DNA of 13,410 nucleotides from Acidimicrobiaceae bacterium (GTDB taxonomy: Bacteria > Actinomycetota > Acidimicrobiia > Acidimicrobiales > Bog-793). The notes under the pieces are model-generated. The model searched no databases. It saw only the letters and a list, made by a program, of their open reading frames with translations, and was not told the origin of the DNA. The stretch lies in the NCBI GenBank assembly GCA_027306715.1, contig DAHUZG010000087.1, positions 1-13,410 of the forward strand, written 5' to 3'. A program made the position numbers and the translations under genes. Positions 1 to 7,412 of the stretch are shown piece by piece. Each line of letters starts with the position of its first letter. Position 1 is the first letter of the stretch.

Positions 1-274
1 CGGCACCGGATCCCCGGGCGCCGAGTCCGACGGGTCCCGCCGCTCGCCGGCGGGCGCCCAGGGCGGTGCCGCCGCCACCTCGGAGCCGGCCCACTCGGCG
101 GGCAGCGCGCCGGCCGCGACGCCGGCGCCCCAGCAAAGCGCCGAGCCGGTCGACTTGCTGCAGCTCGCCGGCGGCTCGGTGATGAAGCGGGTGGCGCCGA
201 TCGCGGGGGTGGCGCTGCTGCTCGCCGTGCTGGTCTGGCTGTGGACCCGGATGCGCGGCTCGTCGGAGAGCTGA
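1..274 (+). CDS. C-terminal part of a membrane protein of unknown function (5' end outside window)
   Basis: An open frame enters from the left edge (first full codon at base 2) and ends at TGA 272-274, giving the last 90 residues of a protein. About 50 residues are a low-complexity linker rich in Ala, Pro, Gly and Ser. Then comes a short segment (VDLLQLAGGSVMKRVAP), one hydrophobic helix of roughly 16-18 residues (IAGVALLLAVLVWLW) and a short basic tail ending in RMRGSSES. The layout suggests a soluble domain upstream joined by a flexible linker to a single C-terminal membrane anchor. The part inside the window has no recognisable catalytic motif, so I do not assign a family. It converges on aceA, with a hairpin-rich gap of 55 bp between them. 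Confidence 0.6.
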   Translation, partial: GTGSPGAESDGSRRSPAGAQGGAAATSEPAHSAGSAPAATPAPQQSAEPVDLLQLAGGSVMKRVAPIAGVALLLAVLVWLWTRMRGSSES

Positions 275-289
275 GCCCCGGGCGGGGCC

Positions 290-319
290 GAGCCTTTGAG
301 CGAGGTCACCGCTCGGCTC
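290..319. terminator. Imperfect hairpin between convergent genes, possible bidirectional terminator
   Basis: GAGCC (290-294) and GAGCG (298-302) pair with CGCTC (310-314) and GGCTC (315-319). This makes a 10-bp stem with a TTT bulge and a 7-nt loop. A second GC hairpin, GCCCC/GGGGC (275-279 with 284-288), lies directly after the upstream stop codon. No clear T-run follows on either strand, so this would be a non-canonical terminator. Its position between two convergent stop codons supports the reading. Confidence 0.4.
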
Positions 320-329
320 AGAGCTGGGC

Positions 330-1631
330 TCAGAACTGGGCGTGCTCGGTCGAGCCGGTCAGGGCGAGCGTCGAGCTCGTCCCGTTGGAGAGCACGCCCA
401 TCAGGTCGTCGAACCAGCCGGCGCCGACCTCGCGCTGGTGGCGGGTGGCGGTGTAGCCCTCGGCCTCGAGCTCGAGCTCACGCGTCTGCAGCGCGACGTA
501 GGCCGTCATCCCGCTCGCCTGGTAGCCGAGGGCGAGGTCGAAGGTGGCGGCGTTGAGGACGTGCCAGCCGGCGAGGGTGACGAACTGGAAGCGGTAGCCC
601 ATCGCCGCCAGCTCCTTCTGGAACCGGGCGATCGTCTCGTCGTCGAGGTTGCGCCGCCAGTTGAACGACGGCGAGCAGTTGTAGGCGAGCAGCTTGTCCG
701 GGAACTGCGCCTTCACCGCCTCGGCGAACAGCCGCGCCTCGTCGAGGTCGGGCCGCGAGGTCTCGCACCAGATCATGTCGCAGAACGGCGCATAGGCGAG
801 CGCTCGGGCGATCGCCGCCTCCCACCCGTTGCGGACATGGAAAAAACCCTCCGCGGTGCGCTCGCCGGTGACGAAGCGGCGGTCGTGCTCGTCGACGTCG
901 CTGGTGAGCAACGTGGCGTCGAGCGCGTCGGTTCGGGCGACCACGAGCGTCGGCGCGCCGGCGACGTCGGCAGCGAGCCGGGCGGCGTTGAGCGTCTGGA
1001 CGTGCTGGCGCGTCGGGACGAGCACCTTGCCGCCCATGTGCCCGCACTTCTTGGCCGAGGCGAGCTGGTCCTCGAAGTGCACGCCGGCGGCGCCGGCCTC
1101 GACGAACGAGCGCATCAGCTCGTAGGAGCTGAGCGGGCCACCGAAGCCTGCCTCGGCGTCGGCGACGATCGGGGCCATCCACTGGCGTGACGCCGTGCCG
1201 TCGCCGGCGGCGGCCTCGGCCCACTCGATCTGGTCGGCGCGGCGCAACGCGTTGTTGATCCGCCGCACGAGCGCCGGGGCGCTGTTGGCGGCGTACAGGC
1301 TCTGGTCGGGGTAGACCTGCTCGGACAGGTTGGCGTCGGCGGCGACCTGCCAGCCGGAGAGGTAGATCGCCTCGAGGCCGGCCTTGACCATCTCGACGGC
1401 CTGGGCGCCGGAGAGTGCCCCGAGGGCGGCGACCCACTCGCGCTCGGCGAGCAGCCGCCACAGCCGCTCCGCAGCCTGGCGGGCGATGGAGTGCTCGACG
1501 TGCACCGATCCGCGGAGGCGGGCGACGTCGGCGCCGCGGTAGGGGCGCGTGACATTCGCCCAGCGAGGGTCGCTCGCCCACTCGCGCTCGAGCTGCTCGC
1601 CGATCCGCTCGGTCGTTGCCTTCGGGTCCAT
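330..1631 (-). CDS. aceA: Isocitrate lyase
   Basis: This 433-residue protein cleaves isocitrate to glyoxylate and succinate, the first step of the glyoxylate shunt, which lets cells grow on acetate or fatty acids without losing carbon in the TCA cycle. The active-site signature KKCGHMGGK is at residues 194-202, with catalytic Cys196. Other family features are the metal-binding stretch IVADAEAGFGG (155-165), TDALDATLL (234-242) and NCSPSFNW (318-325). The length matches the short AceA type of about 430 residues (as in E. coli), not the long AceA2 type. The ATG at 1629-1631 has a good ribosome binding site, AGAGGA (minus strand, bases 1646-1641), 9 nt upstream. The gene is divergent from a RamB-like regulator. 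In mycobacteria and corynebacteria RamB controls this enzyme, so the pair is probably functional. Confidence 0.97.
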   Translation of the reverse strand: MDPKATTERIGEQLEREWASDPRWANVTRPYRGADVARLRGSVHVEHSIARQAAERLWRLLAEREWVAALGALSGAQAVEMVKAGLEAIYLSGWQVAADANLSEQVYPDQSLYAANSAPALVRRINNALRRADQIEWAEAAAGDGTASRQWMAPIVADAEAGFGGPLSSYELMRSFVEAGAAGVHFEDQLASAKKCGHMGGKVLVPTRQHVQTLNAARLAADVAGAPTLVVARTDALDATLLTSDVDEHDRRFVTGERTAEGFFHVRNGWEAAIARALAYAPFCDMIWCETSRPDLDEARLFAEAVKAQFPDKLLAYNCSPSFNWRRNLDDETIARFQKELAAMGYRFQFVTLAGWHVLNAATFDLALGYQASGMTAYVALQTRELELEAEGYTATRHQREVGAGWFDDLMGVLSNGTSSTLALTGSTEHAQF

Positions 1632-1687
1632 CTGGTCGCTTCCTCTCGTATGCCGGAGCGGAGCCCGGATAACGACCAGGATGTAGA

Positions 1688-1740
1688 AGAACTAGCAATC
1701 TGTCAGCGCGAGTTCTAGTCTATCTTCGCAGATGCGCGAA
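1688..1740. promoter_or_regulatory. Divergent aceA/ramB control region with two dyads
   Basis: The spacer of about 100 bp between aceA and the regulator is much more AT-rich than its surroundings. Dyad 1 is AGAACT (1688-1693) with its exact inverted copy AGTTCT (1711-1716); overlapping it, ACTAG (1691-1695) pairs with CTAGT (1715-1719). Dyad 2 is TTCGC (1725-1729) with GCGAA (1736-1740) and straddles the regulator's ATG. A TANNNT -10 box (TATCTT, 1721-1726) ends 5 nt before that ATG, which fits a leaderless transcript. The dyads are plausible operators for the RamB-like protein (autoregulation plus control of aceA). They do not closely match the TTTGCAAA-containing RamB site of Corynebacterium, so operator identity is an inference. 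Confidence 0.5.
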
Positions 1741-3297
1741 CATCGGCAGAAATTATCGACTTCGCTCGGCCGCCGACATCCCGAAGACGGTGCCGCGCCC
1801 GCCAGTGCCGCGCCCGCCGGTGCCGCGGGCGACGCGGCCGTCGCTGCCGACCTGCTGGTGCTCGGCAGGCGCCTCCGCTCCGCGCGCCGCCAGGCGGGCC
1901 TCACCCTCGACCAGCTCGGCAGCCGCGTCGGTCGGCCTGCCTCTTACCTCTCCCAGGTCGAGAACGGCCACCGCGAGCCGAAGCTGGCGACCCTTCGCGA
2001 GCTGAGCGTGGCGCTCGCCGTGCCGCTCCAGGGCCTGCTCGACCCTTCCCCGCCCGACAGGCGCACGTCGCTCGAGCTGCGATTGCGGGAGATGCAGGCC
2101 GATCCTGCGTTTACGGCGCTTCGCCTTCCGGAGCTCCGGCCCGGCGCCGGCGTCGACGACGTCCTGCTGCAACACGTCGTCACTCTCTACGAGCGGCTGG
2201 TCGAGGTCTCGACCGCTCGCCGTGAGCTGCCCGAGGGGCGGGGCGCGCGGCGTGCCAACGCCGCGATGCGCGACGAGATGCGGGCACGGGACAACTACTA
2301 CGGCGAGATCGAGCAGGTGGCGGGCGAGGCCGTCGCCGCCGCCGGCGTCGAGGGTCCCGCAGCGCTCTCCGAGCGGGCGCTGTCGGACCTCGCAGCTCAC
2401 TTCGGCTTCAGCATCGAGCGCGTCCCCGACCTCCCGGCGTCGACCCGATCGATCTCGGACCTGTGCCGGCGCGTGATCTACGTCGCCCAGCGCAACGATC
2501 TCCCCCCTCGCGCCGCACGCAGCGTCGTCGCCCAGACCCTCGGGCATTTCGCGCTCGGCCATCGCGACCCCGGCGACTTCGAGGAGTACGTCCGTCAGCG
2601 TGTCGAGGCGAACTACTTCGCCGGCGCGCTGCTCGCACCCGAGCGGGCCGTCGTCGAGCTCGTCGACAAGGCACGGCGCGAGGGAGATATCTCGATCTCG
2701 GACCTGCGTGACGTCTTCTACATCTCCTACGAGATGGCTGCCCACAGGCTCACCAACCTGATCACCCGCCACTTCTCGATCCCGGTGCACTTCCAGCGCT
2801 CCGACCCCGAGGGAGTTCTGTGGAAGGCCTACGAGAACGACGGAGTGCCGCTCGCCGCCGACGCCGACGGCACCGTCGAGGGCCAGCTGCTGTGCCGCTG
2901 GTGGAGCGCCCGCCAGGCCTTCGACTCCGACGACCGCTTCGGCCTGCACTACCAGCACACCGAGACCCCTGCGGGCACCTTCTGGTGCGTGACGAGCGTC
3001 GAGGCCGACGGCTCCTCGAGCGATGCGGTTACCTTCGGCACGCCCGAGCGCTTCGCTTCTGTGTTCCGCGGTCACGACACGGCGCGCCGGGCCGTCTCGA
3101 GCTGTCCCGACCCGGGCTGCTGCCGCCAGCCGACCGCAGCGGCGGCGCAGCGCTGGGCGGGCAGCAGCTGGGCCTCGGCGCGCGACCGGAGCCGCTTCGT
3201 CTCGGGGCTGCCCGCTGACGCGACGGCCTTCGACTCGTTCCCCGGCGTCGGCGCAGCCGATGTCTACGAGTTCCTCGACCGTCACGCCGCCCGATGA
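1732..3297 (+). CDS. ramB: RamB/ScfR-family transcriptional regulator (XRE HTH, ImmA/IrrE-like, short-chain fatty acid regulator domain)
   Basis: The 521-residue protein has an N-terminal Ala/Pro-rich stretch (20-40) and an XRE-type helix-turn-helix at about 43-100 (RLRSARRQAGLTLDQLGSRV, SYLSQVENG). An ImmA/IrrE-like region follows at about 210-310, then the C-terminal domain typical of short-chain fatty acid regulators (about 350-515) with a Cys group at 458, 463 and 464. In the peptidase-like region the usual HExxH is replaced by QTLGH (268-272), with the downstream VEANYFAGALL retained, so zinc-peptidase activity is unlikely and the domain may be a sensor fold. RamB in Corynebacterium and its Mycobacterium homologue regulate glyoxylate-cycle genes including isocitrate lyase, and here the gene is divergent from aceA. 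No Shine-Dalgarno precedes the ATG; TATCTT ends 5 nt upstream, pointing to leaderless translation. The symbol rests on architecture and context. Confidence 0.88.
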   Translation: MREHRQKLSTSLGRRHPEDGAAPASAAPAGAAGDAAVAADLLVLGRRLRSARRQAGLTLDQLGSRVGRPASYLSQVENGHREPKLATLRELSVALAVPLQGLLDPSPPDRRTSLELRLREMQADPAFTALRLPELRPGAGVDDVLLQHVVTLYERLVEVSTARRELPEGRGARRANAAMRDEMRARDNYYGEIEQVAGEAVAAAGVEGPAALSERALSDLAAHFGFSIERVPDLPASTRSISDLCRRVIYVAQRNDLPPRAARSVVAQTLGHFALGHRDPGDFEEYVRQRVEANYFAGALLAPERAVVELVDKARREGDISISDLRDVFYISYEMAAHRLTNLITRHFSIPVHFQRSDPEGVLWKAYENDGVPLAADADGTVEGQLLCRWWSARQAFDSDDRFGLHYQHTETPAGTFWCVTSVEADGSSSDAVTFGTPERFASVFRGHDTARRAVSSCPDPGCCRQPTAAAAQRWAGSSWASARDRSRFVSGLPADATAFDSFPGVGAADVYEFLDRHAAR

Positions 3298-3579
3298 CCG
3301 CGCCCGTCCCTCGAGAGGGCCGCGCGACGATGGTGCCACCGCGCCCGCCTCGAGCTGGGTGTCGACCCCTCAGCACCGCACCGGTGATCGCTCAGGTCAG
3401 CCGCTCGCTACCGGGCAACGGCAATCACCAGCGACGCCGGAGACCTGCGGCGCCTCTCGACCAGCCTCGACGAGCCGATTGCTGTCCGTGGCCTGCGCGA
3501 TGCCCGGCCGCGGCGCCTCGGCTGAGACGGCCGACGCGGTCGCCACTTGGCCCCCGCCGGCAACCGTATCGCCGGCAAG
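3298..3579. other. Gap without a supported gene
   Basis: Frames are open in several registers here, as expected at this GC content, but none has recognisable protein features or a convincing start. A short palindrome (CCCTCGAGAGGG, 3308-3319) lies 10 bp after the regulator's stop and could help end transcription, though it has no T-run. GCCGGC occurs twice, 9 bp apart (around 3556-3576), just before the palindromic repeat array. Confidence 0.5.
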
Positions 3580-3644
3580 ACGTCTCCGCGGGAACGTTTC
3601 CGCGGGAACGTTTCCGCGGGACCGTCTCCGCGGAAACGTCTCGG
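3580..3644. repeat. Tandem array of a 14-bp palindromic repeat (4 full units plus a partial one)
   Basis: Units are at 3580-3593, 3594-3607, 3608-3621 and 3622-3635, with a partial unit at 3636-3644. Units 2 and 3 are identical (ACGTTTCCGCGGGA); units 1 and 4 differ at one and three positions. Across unit borders the array reads ACGTTYCCGCGGRAACGT, an essentially perfect 18-bp palindrome with CCGCGG at its centre. A fifth copy, in the opposite orientation, sits at 4021-4038. The array starts 30 bp beyond the stop of the small gene at 3674-3976. Whether it binds a protein, folds as RNA or marks a mobile unit cannot be decided from the sequence. Confidence 0.9.
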
Positions 3645-3673
3645 CCTCGCCGAAGCCCGGCGCTGGTGTTGGC

Positions 3674-3976
3674 TCAACCCTCGTCGGCGCGCCGCGTGGA
3701 GGGCCACGCCACCGCGGCGTGGGCGGGATCCTGGCCGAACATCGGCCAAGCGGGCACGCCTCGGGGCGCCTCGGGCTGTCCGAAGGCGAAGAGGCGACCC
3801 CCGGTCTCCTGAGCGCCGTAGCTGCACAGCTCGAAGGCATACCAGCCGTGGAAGGGACCAGGTCCGGGGAGGTCGGCGACGGCCGGCGCGTCGAACAGCA
3901 CGCAGGCCGGGTGGATCGCCGGCTGAGAGGGTTCTTCGAGGTCCCGTAGAGGAACGCTTGGTCTCCCCGGCGACAT
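3674..3976 (-). CDS. Small protein of unknown function, 100 aa
   Basis: I do not recognise this protein. Reading from ATG at 3974-3976 gives 100 residues without a signal peptide or membrane helix. The central part is rich in aromatic residues (PFHGWYAFELCSYG at 41-54, RLFAFGQPEAPRGVPAWPMF at 61-80), and there are two Cys (25 and 51). Nearly all codons end in G or C, and the composition is not the Arg/Pro/Ala-rich pattern seen in antisense shadow frames here, which argues for a real gene. There is no strong ribosome binding site, and the frame stays open upstream, so the start is uncertain. It lies downstream of the EtfD-like gene on the same strand with a 64-bp gap, and copies of one palindromic repeat flank it on both sides. 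Confidence 0.6.
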   Translation of the reverse strand: MSPGRPSVPLRDLEEPSQPAIHPACVLFDAPAVADLPGPGPFHGWYAFELCSYGAQETGGRLFAFGQPEAPRGVPAWPMFGQDPAHAAVAWPSTRRADEG

Positions 3977-4020
3977 GGTGGGTGGCACTTCCGCTACCGA
4001 TCGCCGTGCCGAGAAGGTGG

Positions 4021-4038
4021 GCGTTCCCGCGGAAACGT
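4021..4038. repeat. Solitary inverted copy of the 14-bp palindromic repeat
   Basis: GCGTTCCCGCGGAAACGT is the reverse complement of the array sequence at 3594-3611 except for its outermost base. It lies 2 bp beyond the stop codon of the EtfD-like gene and 44 bp upstream of the small gene's start. It could form a hairpin with a CCGCGG centre in the transcript, or be one member of a set of protein-binding sites with the array at 3580-3644. Confidence 0.85.
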
Positions 4039-4040
4039 GG

Positions 4041-6149
4041 CTACAGCGCCGCGCCGGGGGTGGTGCCGTTGCCGCTGGTCGCGCCGTCGCCGGACATCGA
4101 GCGCTCGAGCACCTGGGCGATGTCGAGCACGGCGACCTCGTCCCCCTTGCCTGCCGCCTTGACGGCGTCGTCGAGCATGATCTGGCAGTACGGGCAGGCC
4201 GTCGACACCATCGCCGCCCCCGAGGCGAGGGCCTCCTCGGTGCGGTTGACGTTGATCCGGGTGCCGATCTGCTCCTCCATCCACATCCGCGCCCCGCCCG
4301 CCCCGCAGCAGAACCCGCGCTCGCGGCAGCGGTGCATCTCGACGGTGCGCAGGCCGGGGACGGCGTCGAGCACCGAGCGCGGCTCGTCGAAGACCCGGTT
4401 GTGGCGACCGAGGTAGCAGGGGTCGTGGTAGGTGGCCGTCTCCTCGAGCCGCCCCGGGGCGATCGCCTGCTCGGCGACGAGGCGGGCGAGCAGCTGGGCG
4501 TGGTGGACGACCTCGAATCGACCTCCGAGAGCCGGGTACTCGTTGGCGAGGGTGTTGAAGCAGTGCGGGCAGGAGGCGACGATCTTGACGACGCCGGCCC
4601 CGCTGAGCGTGGCGATGTTCTGCTGCGCCTGCATCTGGAAGAGGAACTCGTTCCCGAGCCGGCGGGCCGGGTCGCCGGTGCAGGACTCCGCCGGCCCGAG
4701 AACGGCGAAGCTGACGCCTGCCCGGCGCAACAGCCGGGCGATCGCCCGCGTCGTCCTCTGGCCACGCTCGTCGAGAGCGCCGGCGCAGCCGACCCAGAAC
4801 AGGTAGTCGGTTCCCTCGGGCATCGTCGAGGTGACCACCGGAACCTCGAAGTCGAGGCCCTCTGTCCACGCCAGGCGCTTCTGCGGGCCGAGCCCCCACG
4901 GGTCGCCGCGGCTCTCGATCTGGCGCAGCATCGAGCTCGCCTCGCTCGGGAAGCTCGACTCCATGAGCACCTGGTGGCGTCGCATGTCGACGATGGCGTC
5001 GACGTGCTCGATGTCGACCGGGCACTGCTCGACGCAGGCGCCGCAGGTGGTGCACGACCACAGCACGTCCGGCTCGATCACCTCCGGGAGAAGCGCCCGG
5101 GCAACAGGACCACCCGCCGGGCCGCCGGGCGCTCCACCCGCCGGGCCGGCCGCCTGCCGGGGCAGGCCGAGAAGGCGCGGTGCGGCGGCGAACAGCTCGT
5201 CACGAAGGCCCATCACGACGAGCTTGGGCGACAGCGGCTTGCCCGTCGCCCAGGCCGGGCACTGGCTCTGGCAGCGGCCGCACTCGGTGCAGGTGGCGAA
5301 GTCGAGCAGCTGCTTCCAGGAGAACTGCTCGATCACCCCGACCCCGAAGGCGGCGTCCTCGGCAAGGTTCTCCATGTCCATCTCCGGCGTCGAGTCGAGC
5401 GCCCCGAGGGCCCGCGGCTGGCGCGAGAAGGCGACGTTGAGCGGCGCCAGGAAGATGTGGAGGTGCTTGGAGTAGGTGACAAAGACGAGGAAGGCGAGGA
5501 TCACACAGAGGTTGGCGTCGAGGAGCACCGTCGCCAGGACCCGGTTGGTGCCGGCTCCGAGCGGGTGCAGGGCCCTGCCGATGCCGTGGGAGGCGAACGC
5601 CCACCAGCCGTAGGGGAAGTCGCCGGTGTTGGTCTGGGCGGCGCGGTAGCACAGCAGCGTGGCGACGACGAGGAAGATCATCGCCAGCACGAGCCAGGCG
5701 GCGGCGTTGTGCGAGCCGAAGAAGCGCGACCGCCGGTCGATCCGGTGCGGGTCCTGGCGCAGTCGGATGACGGCGAAGACGGCGAGCGAGACGAGCACGG
5801 CGCAGGCGAAGAAGTCCTCGAGAAAGCCGATCACCGCCAGGTGGCCGATCCCGGGAAGGGCGAAGTCGGCGACGAAGAGGTCGCCGAAGGCCTCGACGAT
5901 CGTGAGGAGAAGGACCGTGAAGCCCCAGAAGGTGAAGGCGTGGGCGAGCCCGGGCACCGTCCAGCGCAACAGCCGCCGCTGGCCGCCCACCTCGCGCACC
6001 TCGGTGACGAGTCGCCGCCCCCAGCCGGAGAGCCGCTCGGGAGCCGGCTGGCCGGCGGTGATCAGCCGCCCGAGTCGCCACAGCCGCCGGCCGGCGAGCA
6101 CCAAGCAGACCGCCAGGACGCTCATCACGATCGGGTACCGGGTGAGCAT
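4041..6149 (-). CDS. etfD: EtfD-like membrane Fe-S oxidoreductase (heterodisulfide reductase-related, two CCG domains)
   Basis: The 702-residue protein begins with about five membrane helices (near 6-20, 70-90, 105-130, 150-168, 205-226), similar to the NarI-type cytochrome b subunit. Two 4Fe-4S motifs follow: CTECGRCQSQCP (Cys 287, 290, 293, 297) and CTTCGACVEQCP (Cys 366, 369, 372, 376), separated by a Gly/Pro/Ala-rich loop at 332-350. Two CCG (DUF224) domains complete it. The first has Cys 455, 490, 527 and 530, with ESCTG where CCG is usual. The second has Cys 578, a full CCG at 614-616, and Cys 652 and 655. Family relatives include M. tuberculosis EtfD (Rv0338c), which passes electrons from electron transfer flavoprotein to the quinone pool during fatty acid beta-oxidation. 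The start lies 8 bp after the ilvA stop, so the two are probably cotranscribed. No etfAB genes are in view, so the electron donor is inferred. Confidence 0.88.
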   Translation of the reverse strand: MLTRYPIVMSVLAVCLVLAGRRLWRLGRLITAGQPAPERLSGWGRRLVTEVREVGGQRRLLRWTVPGLAHAFTFWGFTVLLLTIVEAFGDLFVADFALPGIGHLAVIGFLEDFFACAVLVSLAVFAVIRLRQDPHRIDRRSRFFGSHNAAAWLVLAMIFLVVATLLCYRAAQTNTGDFPYGWWAFASHGIGRALHPLGAGTNRVLATVLLDANLCVILAFLVFVTYSKHLHIFLAPLNVAFSRQPRALGALDSTPEMDMENLAEDAAFGVGVIEQFSWKQLLDFATCTECGRCQSQCPAWATGKPLSPKLVVMGLRDELFAAAPRLLGLPRQAAGPAGGAPGGPAGGPVARALLPEVIEPDVLWSCTTCGACVEQCPVDIEHVDAIVDMRRHQVLMESSFPSEASSMLRQIESRGDPWGLGPQKRLAWTEGLDFEVPVVTSTMPEGTDYLFWVGCAGALDERGQRTTRAIARLLRRAGVSFAVLGPAESCTGDPARRLGNEFLFQMQAQQNIATLSGAGVVKIVASCPHCFNTLANEYPALGGRFEVVHHAQLLARLVAEQAIAPGRLEETATYHDPCYLGRHNRVFDEPRSVLDAVPGLRTVEMHRCRERGFCCGAGGARMWMEEQIGTRINVNRTEEALASGAAMVSTACPYCQIMLDDAVKAAGKGDEVAVLDIAQVLERSMSGDGATSGNGTTPGAAL

Positions 6150-6157
6150 CGGACCGC

Positions 6158-7405
6158 TCAGACGAGGAAGGTGAACAGCGGCGAGCCGGGCGGCACCCGC
6201 TCGATCGTGAGCGGGCTGTCTTGCATCCTCCCCAGCAGGGGCTCGAGGTCGTCGGGGTTGGTGAGCTCGATCCCGACGAGGGCGGGGCCGGTCTCGCGGT
6301 TGGACTTCTTCACGTACTCGAAGAGGATGATGTCCTCGTCCGGGCCGAGCACCTCGTCGAGGAAGCGCCGCAGCGCCCCCGGCTCCTGGGGGAAGGCGAC
6401 GAGGAAGTAGTGGCGAAGCCCCTCGTAGACGAGGCTCCGCTCGACGATGTCGGCGTAGCGGCTGACGTCGTTGTTGCCCCCCGACAGGATGCAGGCGACG
6501 CGGCTGTCCGGCGGCGGCTGAAGCTGGCGCAGCGCCGCGGAGGCGAGGGCCCCCGCCGGCTCGGCGATGATCCCCTCTGACTGGTAGAGCGCCAGCATCT
6601 CGGTGCAGATGGCACCCTCGGGGACGGCGAGAACCTCCTCGACGAGGTCACGCACGACCGGGAAGGTCCGCTCGCCGGCGCGCCCGACGGCCGCGCCGTC
6701 GACGAAGGTGTCGAAGCTCGGGAGCTCGACAGGCCTTCCCTCCTTCAGGGCCTCGAGCATGCTCGGTGCCCCGGCGGGCTCGGCGCCGACGAGGCGCACG
6801 TTCGGGAGCCGGGCGCTCACCCAGAGGGCGATGCCGGCGATCAGCCCGCCGCCGCCGACGGGGACGACGAGGGTGTCGACGTCGGCCTGCTCGCCGAGCT
6901 CGACGGCGACAGTTCCCTGCCCCGAGATCGTCCGCGGGTCGTCGAAGGGGTGGACGTAGACCGCTCCACTTCGCGCCGCGTCGGCGAGGGCGGCGGCGCT
7001 CGCCTCGTCGTAGGTGCTGCCGGCGATCACCGGCTCGATCCAGTCGCCGCCGACGGCGAGGATGCGGGCCCGCTTCTGGCGCGGCGTGTTGGAGGGGAGG
7101 AAGACCTTGCCTCGGACCTGCAGGGTACGGCAGGCGAAGGCGACCCCCTGGCCGTGGTTGCCGGCGCTGGCGCAGACGACGCCCCGGTCGCGCTCGGAGC
7201 GCTCGAGGGTGGACATGAAGTTGAAAGCGCCGCGGACCTTGTAGGAGCGGCCGATCTGGAGGTCTTCGCGTTTCAGCAGCACCTCAGCGCCGAAGGCCTG
7301 CGAGAGGCGGTCGCTGCGCTCGACCGGGGTGCGCCGTACGACGCCGGAGAGCCGTACGGCTGCCGCCTCGACGGTGGCGTCGCTCGCCTCGGCGGGAGGA
7401 TTCAC
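6158..7405 (-). CDS. ilvA: Threonine ammonia-lyase (threonine dehydratase), PLP-dependent
   Basis: With GTG at 7403-7405 as start the protein has 415 residues. It deaminates threonine to 2-oxobutanoate, the first step toward isoleucine. The PLP-binding lysine is K56 in GRSYKVRGAFN; SAGNHGQGVA (80-89) and the glycine loop VGGGGLIAG (183-191) bind the cofactor, and SGGNND (308-313) is near its ring. A single ACT-like domain is at about 331-415 (HYFLVAFPQEPGALRRFLDE), so this is the short form with one regulatory domain, common in actinobacteria. The frame stays open far upstream, but that part is Arg/Pro/Ser-rich shadow sequence. The GTG start is supported by homology (SDATVEAAAVRLSGVVRRTP is typical near the N-terminus) and by TAGCAT ending 7 nt upstream, with no Shine-Dalgarno. 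The EtfD-like gene follows after 8 bp. Confidence 0.95.
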   Translation of the reverse strand: MNPPAEASDATVEAAAVRLSGVVRRTPVERSDRLSQAFGAEVLLKREDLQIGRSYKVRGAFNFMSTLERSERDRGVVCASAGNHGQGVAFACRTLQVRGKVFLPSNTPRQKRARILAVGGDWIEPVIAGSTYDEASAAALADAARSGAVYVHPFDDPRTISGQGTVAVELGEQADVDTLVVPVGGGGLIAGIALWVSARLPNVRLVGAEPAGAPSMLEALKEGRPVELPSFDTFVDGAAVGRAGERTFPVVRDLVEEVLAVPEGAICTEMLALYQSEGIIAEPAGALASAALRQLQPPPDSRVACILSGGNNDVSRYADIVERSLVYEGLRHYFLVAFPQEPGALRRFLDEVLGPDEDIILFEYVKKSNRETGPALVGIELTNPDDLEPLLGRMQDSPLTIERVPPGSPLFTFLV

Positions 7406-7412
7406 GGCGGGG

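Noticed and set aside
1753..3339. 528-codon minus-strand frame antisense to the RamB-like gene
   Set aside because: The composition is typical of a shadow frame, while the plus strand has HTH, peptidase-like and regulator domains in order.
3580..3644. CRISPR-like array
   Set aside because: Units are only 14 bp and directly adjacent with no spacers between them, and no cas genes are present.
3975..6410. Very long plus-strand open frame (811 codons) antisense to the EtfD-like gene
   Set aside because: Its product is Glu/Arg/Gly/His-rich with no domain, and the opposite strand encodes a well-supported protein with all expected Fe-S motifs. It is a GC-driven shadow frame.
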